Assembly: GCA_905220665.1 (NCBI GenBank)
Contig: CAJNAR010000160.1
Span: forward strand, 186,001-250,000
Direction of reading: 5' to 3'
Length of the DNA stretch: 64,000 bases
DNA from: Albugo candida
Taxonomy: Eukaryota; Oomycota; Peronosporomycetes; Albuginales; Albuginaceae
Within the stretch, counting starts at the first letter, position 1. Each line of letters starts with the position of its first letter. Below are positions 33,401 to 45,197 of this stretch, one piece after another. The notes under the pieces were generated by a model that searched no databases, had not been told where the DNA came from, and worked only from the letters and a program-made list of their open reading frames with translations. The position numbers were made by a program, and so were the translations under genes.

Positions 33401-33910
33401 ATGGTCTATCTCATCTACCTAGCTTTCGTACTCGGTCTCTCCGCTCTTGGCATCGCTGAGGATACAGTACGAAATTGTAAGTCAAGTACTGGACTTGATT
33501 TTGGGTACATAAAAAGCTCATGCCCAGTCCTCCCACCAAACAGTTATTATCGAATGTATTGCATTCGATATTATTACGGTCAATATTGTAAGCAGCATGA
33601 GAAGGAGGCTATTCTCTCAATGCTTCAGCAAATCTTTGTATTCAAGGGAGGTCCAATTCGATCCATAGCAGAAACACCAAATTTGACGCAACTTCAACTA
33701 GCCGCTGTGTTTTCGTGCTATTTTTATGGTTACAAGTCAAACAGCAATGATGAAGCAAAATTGTCTTTTTTCAAAGAGGTTGGAGACTATCTCTGGGAAC
33801 GTCCTGTGGTTGACGGTATACTACCTAAAACCAAGGTAAATCGTTACGGATTGATACTCAAGATGGCTTCATTTTGCCTTACTAACGTCCCCGTGCACAT
33901 TCCAAAATAG
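33401..33910 (+). CDS. Small secreted 4-cysteine protein 1, 169 aa
   Basis: The signal peptide MVYLIYLAFVLGLSALGIA is followed by a probable cleavage before ED (residues 19/20). The mature protein has C-x12-C-x8-C early (SCPVLPPN..., MYC, QYC) and a fourth Cys near the C-terminus (SFCLTN). Lengths and Cys spacing match paralogues at 37540, 56996 and 63552, although overall identity is low. That pattern (conserved signal and cysteines, divergent rest) is usual for extracellular host-interaction proteins. No RxLR-dEER, CRN or CHxC motif. Intronless. Two disulphides are likely. Function unknown; candidate effector. Confidence 0.75.
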   Translation: MVYLIYLAFVLGLSALGIAEDTVRNCKSSTGLDFGYIKSSCPVLPPNSYYRMYCIRYYYGQYCKQHEKEAILSMLQQIFVFKGGPIRSIAETPNLTQLQLAAVFSCYFYGYKSNSNDEAKLSFFKEVGDYLWERPVVDGILPKTKVNRYGLILKMASFCLTNVPVHIPK

Positions 33911-34068
33911 TTCTCTCGGTCAACAATCGTCCATTCATGAACTTCTGCATCAAAACATTCTTCTTTTTTGAACCAAGTGGTTCCCTTTCTCCTTCTTTTA
34001 GATTTCTACTTTCAATTTCGATCCTCTTCAGCCGAATGATCCTTTAAACTCAGAGGAACTCGAGATTG

Positions 34069-34880
34069 CTACATTCTTGTGCTTGCTGTATCTATGCCAT
34101 AACTACACACCAAAAGCATAGTGGCCGCAAACTCGGTAGAATCATGCTTGAAAAATGTACCGAACCAATCAATTGAGTGCGCCTTCGTCATCTGGACCTC
34201 GTAAGACGACGATAAACCGCAGAACACGACTGGCACATAAACATCAAAAGCTTGCAAGAAGAAAGTTGAACCCGAATATGCACACAGTCTTCCCAAAGCG
34301 GAGCATATTCATGAAAAACTTCTGCTTTTAGTGATTAAAACGCGCCAGATTGACCCGAATCACCGGATATGAAAATCCGCAAACTTGCACCAATTTGCGA
34401 ACAGAACCTTGTAAGGTAGACACTTCGCATGTACTAGTTACGTGCACATCAAGACGCCTTCTCATAGAAGTACCTTCGATAGTCCAATTTTCTTGATAGA
34501 TTTTCAAATCGGTCTCTCTCTTGTGATACAATGGCAAGTCGGGTCAATTATAACAGGCGGAGAAAATCCAAGCCCGCCAGTGATGACATGTAAATTACAT
34601 ATATACACGTCAAGGCTTCCAAAACTGACGGATAAAATATCTCATTTCGATGACAATTACATAAATGTCGAAGGTCCTACCATAGCTGAATTCGGATTTT
34701 TAGATTTCAAGATCCGTTGACAACATAAGGGCATACATATAGTGTATTCGAGTCTTGTTCATGGTAAAATAGAGCGAGTAAAGTATATCTTCGTCGATGA
34801 CCGCGGATCGAACGTCCAACGTCCTGCACAACGATTCCGATACGTTTTCTCCTCACCACTGCAGCGGTTAGTGTTCTTCT
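34069..34880 (-). pseudogene. Family Z copy, decayed or unresolved spliced gene
   Basis: Minus-strand frames 34328-34537 and 34069-34296 have protein-like composition (for example VRKLVQVCGFSYPVIRVNL). Bases 34680-34850 align with 32150-32345. I could not join the frames with convincing splice sites, so it may be a spliced gene or a relic. Located between secreted gene 1 and the decayed secreted copy. Confidence 0.35.
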
Positions 34881-35229
34881 CGGACAGTTTACCGTAATAC
34901 CTGCGTTTGCCTGGTGAGAATGTGCAGTCGATTGGCTCGCCTGGATAAATTCTTTACTATCTCAGTTTTCATCAACTGATTCGAATGGGATGAGACCTCA
35001 GCTTAACCTGTTTGAATCGTCTCCCACGATACAGATATCCAATCTGTATACAGATAAATCTTTGTACACTGCTATACATTTGACAAAGGAAGTATAAAGA
35101 GCATAGTTCTATTTGTCATGTGATCAAAAGATTGCTGCAAGAAGAATGGCATACGGATTTGCGACGCAGTGATGAGAAACATTCCTACGAAACAGACCCG
35201 ATCAGACTACCACCCAGCTGATTACAAAT

Positions 35230-35640
35230 GCATCAGGAAGATACTGGTCTGGTGGAATATGTTTGGATAGCTGGATGCAAAGGGTGTGCAGCTCTAGCCC
35301 TACAAGAGCGCTTCGCATCATCCTTGTAACAAGATTCTCGTAAAAAGTAGCCGACATCTTCACGCATGGCCTCCATTGACTTTGTAGATGTCATGCTCGA
35401 TCTTTTTACTATTGAAATGCAGACTTTGTAGTACGATATCATGAAGTTCTAAAATCACACACGCATTTCTCTAGAAGCAAGTAGCTATCTAGCTAGCCGA
35501 CAGCTTTGTCCAGCAAAAGTATGCACTGACTAATAAAGACGTCAAGAGCGTTGATAATGACAATTGATGAAGCGCAATGCTCTAGAAAAGCACTCACATG
35601 TTGGTGCAGCAGAATAATAGCTACAAAGGCGATAGTGAAG
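35230..35640 (+). pseudogene. Decayed secreted-gene copy
   Basis: Aligns with 60595-60960. Shared blocks are GAAGATACT-GT at 35238, ATGCAGACTTTG-AGTACGATATCATGAAGTT at 35415-35447, and AATTGATGAAGCGCAATGCTCTAGAAAA at 35567-35594. The middle block corresponds to the end of the signal peptide and first mature residues of the secreted family (N-A-x-x-V-R-Y). No intact frame remains. Confidence 0.5.
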
Positions 35641-36590
35641 CTGCTTCATGGTGGGATCACCATGTCTTGGTTTACCTACAGCAATGTGAATACTGGGATC
35701 GCACTATGAAATGACATACAAATCAAAGGCATGCCAAACTATTCTCCTAGTCGTATTGTGTCCTCGTCGACAAGAATATTATAATCTGTTTGACTCAATT
35801 TATGTGACAGATTCAGAAAGTCGCTGATGGCACGGATGTACGAATCGAAAGATTAGATTCTCCTGTGCTATTCTCCAAGAATTATTTTTTGTTTCAGTAG
35901 GCTTCATATCAACCCGCAGATATACTGTCAAGAACGGTGCAAATCACTCGCGTCGTCATTGACAAATTGCAATACTCCGATGATGAACATGGTTTTCGCC
36001 TGGATAAGGCAGTGGTAAGACAAAGTATACCAGACCGATTATAGATTACGACGAAGACAAGGTTTCAATGTATACGTAGACAGCCAGAGAAAGAAATCTA
36101 CACGATCTGCTTTTTTCTTTTCACTGCACGACGCAGCTCGTTGATAAGTTCCAGTAAATAATTCCTCACGAACGAGTGTTTTTGTATGCTGAACAGATAA
36201 GCTCAGGGGGTTTCAGACACGGTCAAATAAATTATCTCAAGCTCTGCCCACATGGAATCAAGACTGTAATTTCACGCTTCTTTACCCACATGCTACCCTG
36301 CAGCAGTCTGCATGCTTTATGACTAATGCGTCTCTATCCCAAGGTATGTACTAAGACTACCCTATGAAACGAAAAATCAATGTAGCGGGTTATCTCATGC
36401 TGTAAGATAGCGAACAGAAGATCCAAGTTTTCGACGAGCTTTTTATATTTTTGCGGAAAGATGACTGCTTTTGCAATCAATTTACATGGATCATACTTCA
36501 TACCAGTGCACAGCGTCTGACTTGATATGATTACGCACAACGTCAGAAAGTGGTCTGACTGGGCGAGCAGGATTGTAATGACATTCTTAC
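35641..36590. other. Decayed repeat-rich spacer
   Basis: Contains a block at 36030-36110 similar to 61200-61270 and 46440-46520 (around GAAGACAA-GTTTCAATGTA). The minus-strand frame 36334-36540 has no recognised feature. No intact gene. Confidence 0.35.
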
Positions 36591-36599
36591 AAGCACTGG

Positions 36600-37160
36600 A
36601 ATAGGCCTATCTTTCTCTGTTGCAGTCGAAGTGAAGCCTCATCACCTTCCAAGCAGTCATGACAATACAAATGAGCGTAATCAAAACCTATCAACTGATA
36701 CTTTACAGAGTAGAATGTCACGTAAATGGTAGCCGTTTGCCTTTTCAAGTGCACTTTGACATGGTCGTACTATGGCCGTCGATCCGATTTTATAAAGTCT
36801 TGGTATGAATGGAAAGTTGACAAATGACTGCGATCTTATTATAGCTGAAACAAATCACGCGAAACCATTCGTACACTTTTCGGCACTTTGTACAGATAGT
36901 ATCAAGTAGCTCTAGCACCAGACGCTCTACAAAGTCTCCGCTCAGCTCCTTTGAGAATAAGCCTATAGAGAAAGGACTTGATCGCTGCACTCACACGGCT
37001 CCATCCATCGAATGGAAAATCGTCGTCCCATCATTGCCACTTCGACTCGACTGGTTCGATGATAACAAGGAACTCTGCCGAAATGAAAACTTGATTGAGG
37101 GCCTTCACCGCGTACTTGAATTTATAGTTTTCTGTCAGCTAAAATCCAGTCAATAGCATA
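36600..37160 (-). pseudogene. Decayed family X fragment upstream of secreted gene 2
   Basis: The frame 36790-36990 contains LSGDFVERLVLELLDTIC, aligning with the family X segment EVDRRLGRVSGARGLEDRI. Bases 37000-37100 align with 27610-27700 (GATGATAA-AA-GAACT). The border 36630-36660 matches the 3' border of the intact copy near 27225. Confidence 0.45.
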
Positions 37161-37424
37161 CCATCGTGTAGAATTGAACCGCACCATATGGCGTTTTTCT
37201 CAAAAGAATAATTACCTAATGATATCATGTAACAAACGTTTGACTCGGTGTATGTAACTAGCGCTTCATAGCGTAATGATAAGATGATGACGTAGAACGA
37301 TACGTTAAGCCAAACAAAGAATCAGAACATTTATATTAGGGTAAAAATTCATATACACACGTCAGATCACTTAGTGGAAAGGCCAGGTTACGCGTAATAG
37401 AAAGAACCGTATTCTCAATGCCGT

Positions 37425-37539
37425 CATGTCAGCTGGATGTAATGGTGTGTACTTTTCACACTTTGGGGAATGATTTGAACGCAACAGTTGATTCATAACT
37501 CCATTTGCTTCTGATCTCCAGCAACCAAGAACTTCAATC
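37425..37539 (+). promoter_or_regulatory. Conserved promoter of secreted gene 2
   Basis: Same arrangement as the other copies: GTCAGCTGGATGTAATGG, a CACACTTTGG block, then TTCATAACTCCATTTGCTTC about 45 bp before the ATG. CCATTTGC differs at one position from the FPR consensus. Confidence 0.6.
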
Positions 37540-38076
37540 ATGGTCTCTCTCAACTACATAGCTACCGCACTCGGTATCATCACTGTTGGAAATGCTAAGG
37601 CTGTAGTGCGATATCTCAAGTCAAGTCCTCAATATCATGTCCAGACACATTCGAAAAGCTCGGTCCGTCTTCTTGATGGAAAGTGTCCACATGCAACCCC
37701 TGAGTTGACGAGCTATAGAAGTCTTTGCGTGCTCAAATCGGCCGAAAGCGGCTGTGGTGACCGGTGGAAATCTGCCCTCAAAAGCATAGTTTTGACCTCG
37801 TTTCCATATCTCGATGGATCAAAGAGTACTATGGCAAACTTAGCAACGTATACCAGGATAGATATCATTACAGCAATCACACCGATTTTCTCTAATGATC
37901 CCCATACGGATCCGTCGATGTCGATAGAGGAGTATTTTACACAAGTTTACATGTTAATGAAAGGGACTGTAACTCCAGACACATTCTACAATCTAGATTT
38001 TACCCAAGGTACTAAACATCCAAAGTTCCTGTTTCAGTTTGCTTATTATGTTGGATTTCGTTGTCATCGGCCGTAA
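37540..38076 (+). CDS. Small secreted 4-cysteine protein 2, 178 aa
   Basis: The signal peptide MVSLNYIATALGIITVGNA, with predicted cleavage before K20, is followed by a mature region with C-x13-C-x8-C (KCPHATPE..., SLC, GCGD), an alpha-helical middle, and a C-terminal HPKFLFQFAYY then FRCHRP with the last Cys. HPKFLFQ is shared with HPKYLFQ of secreted protein 3. A six-residue VRLLDG after the signal peptide resembles half of an RxLR but has no dEER context, so I do not call it. Intronless. The promoter block is shared with the other copies, so co-regulation is likely. Function unknown; candidate effector. Confidence 0.75.
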   Translation: MVSLNYIATALGIITVGNAKAVVRYLKSSPQYHVQTHSKSSVRLLDGKCPHATPELTSYRSLCVLKSAESGCGDRWKSALKSIVLTSFPYLDGSKSTMANLATYTRIDIITAITPIFSNDPHTDPSMSIEEYFTQVYMLMKGTVTPDTFYNLDFTQGTKHPKFLFQFAYYVGFRCHRP

Positions 38077-38189
38077 TTCATTTACTAATCATTCAATACG
38101 AAGCTTTCGCATCAATGCATTTACAGGTTTTTCCATAAAAGTGCTCCCATTTCTCCATGCTTCCTTTCTCTAGTCGGTTAAATCGATTG

Positions 38190-38790
38190 ATGTCAAGTGT
38201 TTCCACTGGTATATCACAATGGACGTATTTGTGAGGATAACTAGACTAGTACAAATCGATTTATTGTGCTCATATTACCGCAACATCAGAATGGTGGTGT
38301 ACACGTAGAACATTGCTGGAGCATAAGAATCGATAGCTAGCGAGAAGAAACCAACTTCATGACATTGTGGGTTTACAATGACGCAGGTGCAGCTGCCTAT
38401 CAAAATAATCGAGATAACTGGATACTTTTGTTGAAATGAACGCTCAAATATGATTCAGATCGTGAGCGGTTAATACTAACAGTTACCGAACTTGCAACAA
38501 TGGCAGGAAAGAACTCTGTAAAGTATATATGTCAGTGGTTGTACCGGACATAAATCTCATGATTTGTTTGCTTGAGTGCAAATTTGAGACTGTTATCAAC
38601 TGTTCTCTATGGATTTCCTACGTATTCTTTCTGCTTATAAACTAGGGCATTTCGCATCATTTCAAACAGCACGGTCGTTAAATGGCATCGTACATATCCG
38701 CCATCTTCCAAAAAAATCCACTTGCGTATCAGGAATTGTTCTCTCTCTACGGATAAAGATCTGGGATACTTTATTGATTACATCCTTCGC
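38190..38790 (-). pseudogene. Decayed 5' part of a family X copy
   Basis: Bases 38190-38250 and 38510-38570 align with 27850-27950 (GGTATATCACAATGG, TGGTTGTACCGGA), and 38705-38765 with 27953-28005 (CCACTTGCGTATCAGG-A). About 150 bp are inserted between blocks relative to the intact copy. Together with 36600-37160 this makes a family X copy that flanks secreted gene 2 on both sides. Confidence 0.45.
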
Positions 38791-38799
38791 CGCCACGAC

Positions 38800-39375
38800 T
38801 GTCGGAATTTATTAGTTCCAACACTTTCGGTTCATAAACTGTGACATTCACCCAATTAGGTGCTCCTCTGAAGTGCTCTTTTCTACTCAAGTTATTTTCA
38901 AATACGGACCTTTTCATATAAAGTATGATAAACAAGCAGACTACGTCGTCCGCTTTTACGCAGAGTGTTCTAGTTTGAGTGAGAATGAGCATCTCCGGCC
39001 AATAATTCTTTCATGCTTGAAACGGTGCTATATGATCGAAAATGCTATTCTCATGAATCTCAACACACGACCTACAGAACGATAAAGATGCACTAGCTGT
39101 ATAGAATTTTCGTTGGCGCACAATTAGCATAAAACAGCAACAACCAGGCAACAGAATCGCGCATAAAAGGACCAAGACGTATTGATTGGGACCGCAAGCA
39201 TACATGCGGTTGTGATCAGGTACCTGTACGACACTCACACGCGCGATAGAGAACATCATGTCTTGTGACGCAACCGACATGCAATTTCTCGTTCTATACT
39301 GGAGTGATTATGACGCACCAGCTATAACTACGAATTAGTTTTCTTCATTCAGTAGAGCTAACCAACTATCCACCT
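38800..39375. other. Spacer without a recognised gene
   Basis: Only short frames on both strands (such as 38873-39085 plus and 39011-39280 minus). The last 60 bp before 39376 show weak promoter-like resemblance to the secreted genes. Confidence 0.3.
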
Positions 39376-39423
39376 ATGGTCTCTCTCAACTTCGTAGCGT
39401 CCATTCTTCATCAAGTTAATTAA
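39376..39423 (+). pseudogene. Stub of a secreted-family gene
   Basis: ATGGTCTCTCTCAACTTCGT is the signal-peptide start shared with secreted gene 2; the frame reads MVSLNFVASILHQVN and stops at 39423. Downstream sequence no longer resembles the family. A relic truncated after the first few residues. Confidence 0.5.
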
Positions 39424-40237
39424 TTAAAAACTTGCAATAGTACAAGGCATTAACCCAATGACGATGCCTAAACATACCGGAACCGAAAGTAAATACTTTG
39501 ACGATGGATGCTTGCTCGTTCACACGCCAAATAGTCCAATCGATAACGGCCCTTCCTAAAAAAGACCTTCGTGTGAATACTTTCTACGTATCTCAAATGA
39601 TCATTTGGACGGGATCGCGTCCGCGTGCAATAATTCACGCTTCCAGATACAAAGCTCAATGCAAAAATATCAGCAATATCAATGCGTAAACCAATGGTTG
39701 CCCTAAAAAAGCAATGATGCCTATAATGATGAGCTTAACTTTTATAGGTAGATACATGTAGTAGGGTGACAGATTGTTCTATCATCTTACATTGCAAGAA
39801 AGATTATTGTGTTGAAGCAAGATACTACGATTAATGAGCGACCGTTTTGCATAAATATTTTATGTTTTTGTTGTGTTCCGATGTGTGTCGTTTCTTCTGA
39901 GTATGATGCCTTATTTTTAGCTTCCAAAGAGCTGGCGATCAACTTTAAAAAAGAGCGAACTTATTTACTTGAGTGCGGGTTCCAAAATCCCACGCATTAT
40001 TCCATGAGCAGCCAGCCATCTAGCCGCCCGATTTGTTTGGATAAGAGTATGCACTCTTTTTGTTATATTCGAAAGAGTACGAGAACGGCAATGACGAGTT
40101 GGGACAGCTGGTGAGGCGCTAGACTCTAGAAAGCACTTACATGATGGTGTACCGTAATAATGGCTGCAAACGAACAAGCAAAGCTATTTTATGATGGAAT
40201 CATGATTCGTTAATAAATCTAGGGAATCGGTATAATC
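39424..40237. other. Decayed secreted-family 3' segment and spacer
   Basis: Bases 40010-40200 align with 35480-35650 (shared GTATGCACT, CTCTAGAAA-GCACT-ACATG-TGGTG, GAAGC-GCTTCATG-TGG). The frame 39809-40114 plus is not family-like. It ends at the left inverted repeat of the transposon block. Confidence 0.4.
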
Positions 40238-40811
40238 GTTATTCAGCCCACCACCTTTTGTTTTAGGTAGGCGCTATGGCCACAGAAAAAACTACTACGG
40301 CCACACACAATTGAACTAGCCAATCACAGCTCACAAAATTATACTGTTGCTAAGTACGCTAGCCAATCAGGTCACTTGTCTACTTTTGTACATGAGCTCA
40401 TTCTGTTTCTTACGCTGTCTTTGTTACTTTGTTCTAGCGTAGGTACGGTTTTTTTTCCAGAAATCTCTATATGGTAGGTTGATAGTAGACACTCTAAAGA
40501 TTAGGATGTTGGAAAGGTGGCTGTTGCTGTTGAGTAAAAAAATTGTTTTTTTCAAAAATTATTCATTATTTGTTGACGTAAATTCCATTTTTAGAATTAA
40601 ACGTATTTAGTAATAAAAGTAGAAGAGCATGGCATCGCGCCGGTTGTCATTGAACATGAGCTTTTTCTAGCTGTCATTTCGAAACTTTAGTGATTGGAAA
40701 AAACACGTACGAAGAAAGCAATATTGTACACCAACCCGTTCAAATACTTTCCGAAGGGTGTAGATGAGATCTTCCGGTTGATATGCTGAAAAATGTCACC
40801 ACGTGGGGTCG

Positions 40812-40956
40812 TGTTGGATATTCAACATAACGGATGTGCAGATAAGATGCAGTAGTTTGTAAAGGCTTTGATCAACTGTTAGGTGAACTAAACATTTAAT
40901 ATACGTACTTCCAAATTTTAAGCTCCCTGGGTGTCGTTGGTTACAGATTATCTACA
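40812..40956 (+). repeat. Copia left LTR
   Basis: 145 bp, TG...CA termini, about 93 percent identical to the right LTR, so the insertion is not recent. Preceded by the target-site copy GGTCG. Confidence 0.93.
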
Positions 40957-40960
40957 GGTT

Positions 40961-43900
40961 ATGAGCCCAAACGCAGCAAATTCGAGCAATGACGTGCTCA
41001 GGGACGACAACTACTTTTATTGGGAGTTCAACGCGCGCATGAGACTGGCGAGGAAGGGGCTACTAGACCATATCGACGGACCAGTAAACGTCAAGAGCGA
41101 GGACGATACAGCGGTGGCAGTCTGGAGAGCGAACGACTTGAAGGACTTTGCCATCTTGTCGATGACGCTCAGCACTCAATACCAGTCGATGATCCGAAAT
41201 ACAACATTGACGAGGCAGCTTTGGGATACATTAAAGGACTTTTTTGTTCGGAAAAATTTATACAATCGAGTGCAAGTGCGACGTCAGCTGCACGACTTTA
41301 ATATGGAAAGAGGGAGCAGCTTGATGGAGCATATGATGAATTTCGATAAACTAGCGATGAGCATGTCGTCTATCGGAGACGTGATGGATGAGCAGGAAGT
41401 GCTCGTGGTGCTTTGAAGTAGTATGTCTGAAGACTATGAACACATCACACTAATCCTAGAAAACATGCCTGGAATCGACTTGATGAGTGCGCGTGAAATT
41501 CTTCGCCGAGAATGGGACGATATGCAGAAAAAGAAATCAAAGGAGGTTGCACTGAAGGCAACATGAGAAACGTTTTCGAAGAGAAGACCCAACAATGCCC
41601 GAATCAACAGGAGCGCATTCAATGGGAAATGTTTCAACTGTAGAAAGCGTGGACACAGACAAGCCGAATTATCAACGAAGCAAAAAAAGGACGTTCAAGC
41701 CCGAAAGATCATGCGTTTATGGCTATTACTGCCCAAAAGAAGAATGACTGGCTTTTGGATACCGGTGCGAGCAGTCATATGATCTATGGCAAGTCAGAAT
41801 TTGTTTCACTGATGGATCCGGAAAGTACAATCAAGATATCAATCTCAATTGGAACTACAATCGAAGCTGTTAGTACTGGTTCAATACCGGTTAGTCTCAG
41901 CAATGCTGAACATGTCACCATTCTTGACGTGATGTACGTTCCAAAATTGGACCGACGACTACTATCAATCCCCGCATTAGTGGCACGTGGACTTAATGTC
42001 TCTTTCTACAACAACTGGTGCGAGATAAAGTCAGAAACCGAGACGATTATACGTATAAGCGGTGTGGGAAGATGTACAAGCTACATACACTCCCAAGTAC
42101 ACCAACCGAAACGGCTTCGGCGGCATCTTTCAGCGAAGACAGTTAAGACTGAGAAATATGGCATGCTCGTTTTGGTCATCTTCCATTGACTCAACTTAAA
42201 CAAACGCAAGAATGTTCCACCGGAGTCCAAGTGAAAGAACGTTCGATTCACGATGCTGATGACAAAGATGAGGTTTGCGCGGGTTGTGAAAAGGGAAAAT
42301 CATCGGTGAAACCATTTCCCAATGCAAAGAGCGATGAGGTGAAGAAAACGGAAGTGTTACAATTAGTTCACAGTGATCTCATGGGGCCGATGAAAACAAC
42401 ATCAGCAGCTGGTTTTCGATATACATCAACGTTTATCGACGATGACTCACGATTGGTCAAAGTTTACTTCCTACGGACAAAATCACACGTGTTCGATTAT
42501 TTCATCCAATACAAAGCCATGTTGAAACGCCAAACCAACAACAGGATCAAGTGTATACGTACGGATTGCGGTACAGAGTTTGTGAACAGGCGGTTCGACG
42601 AAGAGTGTAGACGAAATGGGATAGCCCATCAGACAACGGCCCCGTTTTTTTTTCTCGCCGCAACAGAATGGTTTGGCGGAACGAATGAACCGCACACTCA
42701 TGGAAAGAGCTCGTGCAATGCTAAAGCACAAGAATGTGGCAAAGGAGTGGTGGGCAGAAGCTGTCAATACCGCAGCATACATCACAAATCGCGTAACAAA
42801 CAGTCTTCGACCATACTCCACACCAATGGAAATTCGTTTCAAAGAAAAGCCAGATCTCAGTCATCTCCGTGTTTTTGGATCTGCTGGCTTTGCACATACC
42901 GACAAGTCAAAGCGATCTAAATTAGACGCGAAGGCCTACTCATGCTTATTCCTGGGATATGATGACGACTCGAAAGCGTATCGGGTATTCAACATATCGA
43001 ACAAGCGAGTGGAGATATCCCGAAGTACTAATTCAACAGAAGTAAACCAGACCAATTATGTTCAAGTCGTTATCCAAAGCCCTGACATGAGTCTAAGCCT
43101 GAACTCATTTGATGATGATTATCGTACTACATGCATGCGCATCGAGTCTCAGGAACCTCAGTTTATGGAAATTGATCAAGCTGGTCAACCTTACCAGAAA
43201 CACCAACTCACGGTACGTGGACGAACCGACACACACTTAGTACCTTTGAATCACGGCGCTGCCTGCCCTTCCTCCAGGGAGGTGAATGAAGATTATGGTC
43301 GAGAACTTATCCCAGTACCTCCCATCCAAGTTACTACTCAGCATCAACGTCCAGAAACCAATATTGTGTCGAGGGGGAGAATTGAGATGGATGAGTATTC
43401 TTATAATCACGAGACTTGCATAGTTCCCGACGTCGCCACGGAACACCACCAGCAAGTGGGTTCAGCGATGCTATCATTCCATATGCAGATAAGAGTCAGT
43501 TCGATCATGATGTATTCAATCGAGAGTCAAAGCGACTGCGACTTCTGTTTGAGCAAGCAAACGCAGCCATTGAAATCCCTACAACATACCAGGAAGCTTT
43601 GCAAAGCGGTGAAGCTGTCCAGTGGAAAGATGCGATAGCATCAGACTTCAAGTCATTGGATGAAAAGAAAACATGGAAAATAGTAGATCGTCCAAACGAC
43701 CAAAAGGTGATCGAGTGTAAATGGGTGTTTGAAACCAAGCGAGACGAACATGGTGCAATTCAGAGTTATAAAGCACGACTGGTTGCGCAGATTTCGACAA
43801 ACAGCTGAAGTCGACTATAAGGAAACATATGCTCCAGTTGTAAGCACTAGTTCGATCAGAGTATTCCTCAATGTCTGTGTACAACTTGGTTTCGAGATTC

Positions 43901-45031
43901 ACCAGTATGATGTGGACACAGCATTTCTTAATGAATATTTGGAAGAAGATGTGTACATGTGGCCACCACCAGAATTGAAAATAAAGCCGGGTCAAGTGTC
44001 CAAACTGCGACGAAGTTTATACGGATTGAAGCAAGCATCAGCAGTATGGTACAGGACCATCTCTAAAGTTTTCTTGGAGCTTGCGTTCAAGCAATGCACA
44101 TCCGACTCATGTATTTTCGTTCGCCCTAAACAAACAAATTTCGTGTATATCGCACTCTATGTGGATGACATGTTGATTTCAGCAAAATCAACTGATGTGA
44201 TAGAAGGCATCAGCAAACTACTTGCCCGAAACTGATGCACTTGTCACAGAAAGCTGGTATAAAACGAATGATTGAGAAATTCGGCCAAGAAAAGTCAGCT
44301 CCTGTTTACAATCCACTTGCACAAGTCAAAAACTGACAAAGACAATAAGTGATGATGAACGCCTGAAGAAAAGGCCTTATCGTTCGTTGATTGGATCCCT
44401 ACTTTATATCGCAATGAGCACCAAACCAGACGTAGCATTTGCAATATCTGAATCAAGTCGATTCTTGGAGAAGCCGTGTATGGCCCACTGGAATGCAAGA
44501 ATTCGAGTCCTCAGATATTTGAAGACAACTCCGGAACTTGGTTTGATATTTACCGGTGAAAATGAAGAATTGATGGTCGAAGCCTACAGCGATTCAGATT
44601 GGGGAGGCAGTCGCGATGATCGACGTTCAACATCAGGCATTATGGTCATGACAAACGGAACCCCAGTTGTATACAAATCCCGACTGCAAAAGAGCATTGC
44701 GCTTAGCTCAGCTGAAGCTGAATACATGGCAATGTCCGTGTGCGTGCAAGAAAAATTATGGGTGAAGCAGCTATTGCGAGAAATGGACCAGCAGTTCAAC
44801 AAGCTTATCCAACTTTTTGTGGATAATAAGAGCGCAATCGCAATTGCAACAAACGATGTTTATCAGAGTCGAGCAACATATCGACATCAGGCATCATTTC
44901 ATTCGCCAGCACATCAAATCCGGAATTATCCGATTGGACTACATTCCAACGAAACTGCAACTGGCCAACTTTTTGACAAAATCGATATCGACAAAACACT
45001 TCGAACACCTCATTAAGTCAAGTGGAATCCG
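40961..45031 (+). pseudogene. Copia gag-pol, broken
   Basis: The likely start ATG at 40961 lies inside the primer-binding site. Gag keeps YFYWEFNARMRLARKGLLDH (copia gag region) and a zinc knuckle beginning CFNCRKRGH near 41630 whose last Cys is lost. In-frame TGA codons occur at 41414 and 41564. Protease: WLLDTGASSHM (41748). Integrase: LVHSDLMGPM, IRTDCGTEF, then AERMNRTL after a frameshift near 42650. RT: WVFETKRDEHG, then a shift near 43795, then QYDVDTAFLN, LYGLKQASAVWY and LYVDDM near 44160. RNase H: AYSDSDWGG (44583) and SSAEAEYMA, with a final shift near 44865. Multiple lesions rule out autonomous activity. Confidence 0.92.
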
Positions 45032-45052
45032 TTGAAGTATGTTGAGGGGGAG

Positions 45053-45197
45053 TGTTGGATATTCAACATAACGGATGTGCAGATAAGATGCAGTAGTTTG
45101 TAAAGACTTAGATTAACTGTTAGGTAAACTATGGACCTAATATACGTACTTCCGAATTTTAAGCTCCCTGGGTGTCGTTGGTTACAGATTATCTACA
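45053..45197 (+). repeat. Copia right LTR
   Basis: 145 bp with the same termini as the left LTR; preceded by a purine-rich tract and followed by the second GGTCG. Most differences from the left LTR cluster around 45105-45165. Confidence 0.93.

Larger units (their letters stand above)
40812..45197 (+). mobile_element. Ty1/copia LTR retrotransposon with 145-bp LTRs
   Basis: LTRs at 40812-40956 and 45053-45197 both start TGTTGG and end CTACA, and differ at about 10 of 145 positions. Flanking GGTCG at 40807-40811 and 45198-45202 is a 5-bp target duplication. The primer-binding site GGTTATGAGCCCA begins directly after the left LTR. The purine tract GTTGAGGGGGAG precedes the right LTR. Internal order gag, protease, integrase, reverse transcriptase, RNase H defines Ty1/copia. 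It is inserted in the inverted-repeat element. Premature stops and frameshifts make it defective. Confidence 0.95.

Noticed and set aside
37665..37690. RxLR-like VRLLDG in secreted protein 2
   Set aside because: Second position and spacing do not match RxLR, there is no dEER, and the paralogues lack it.
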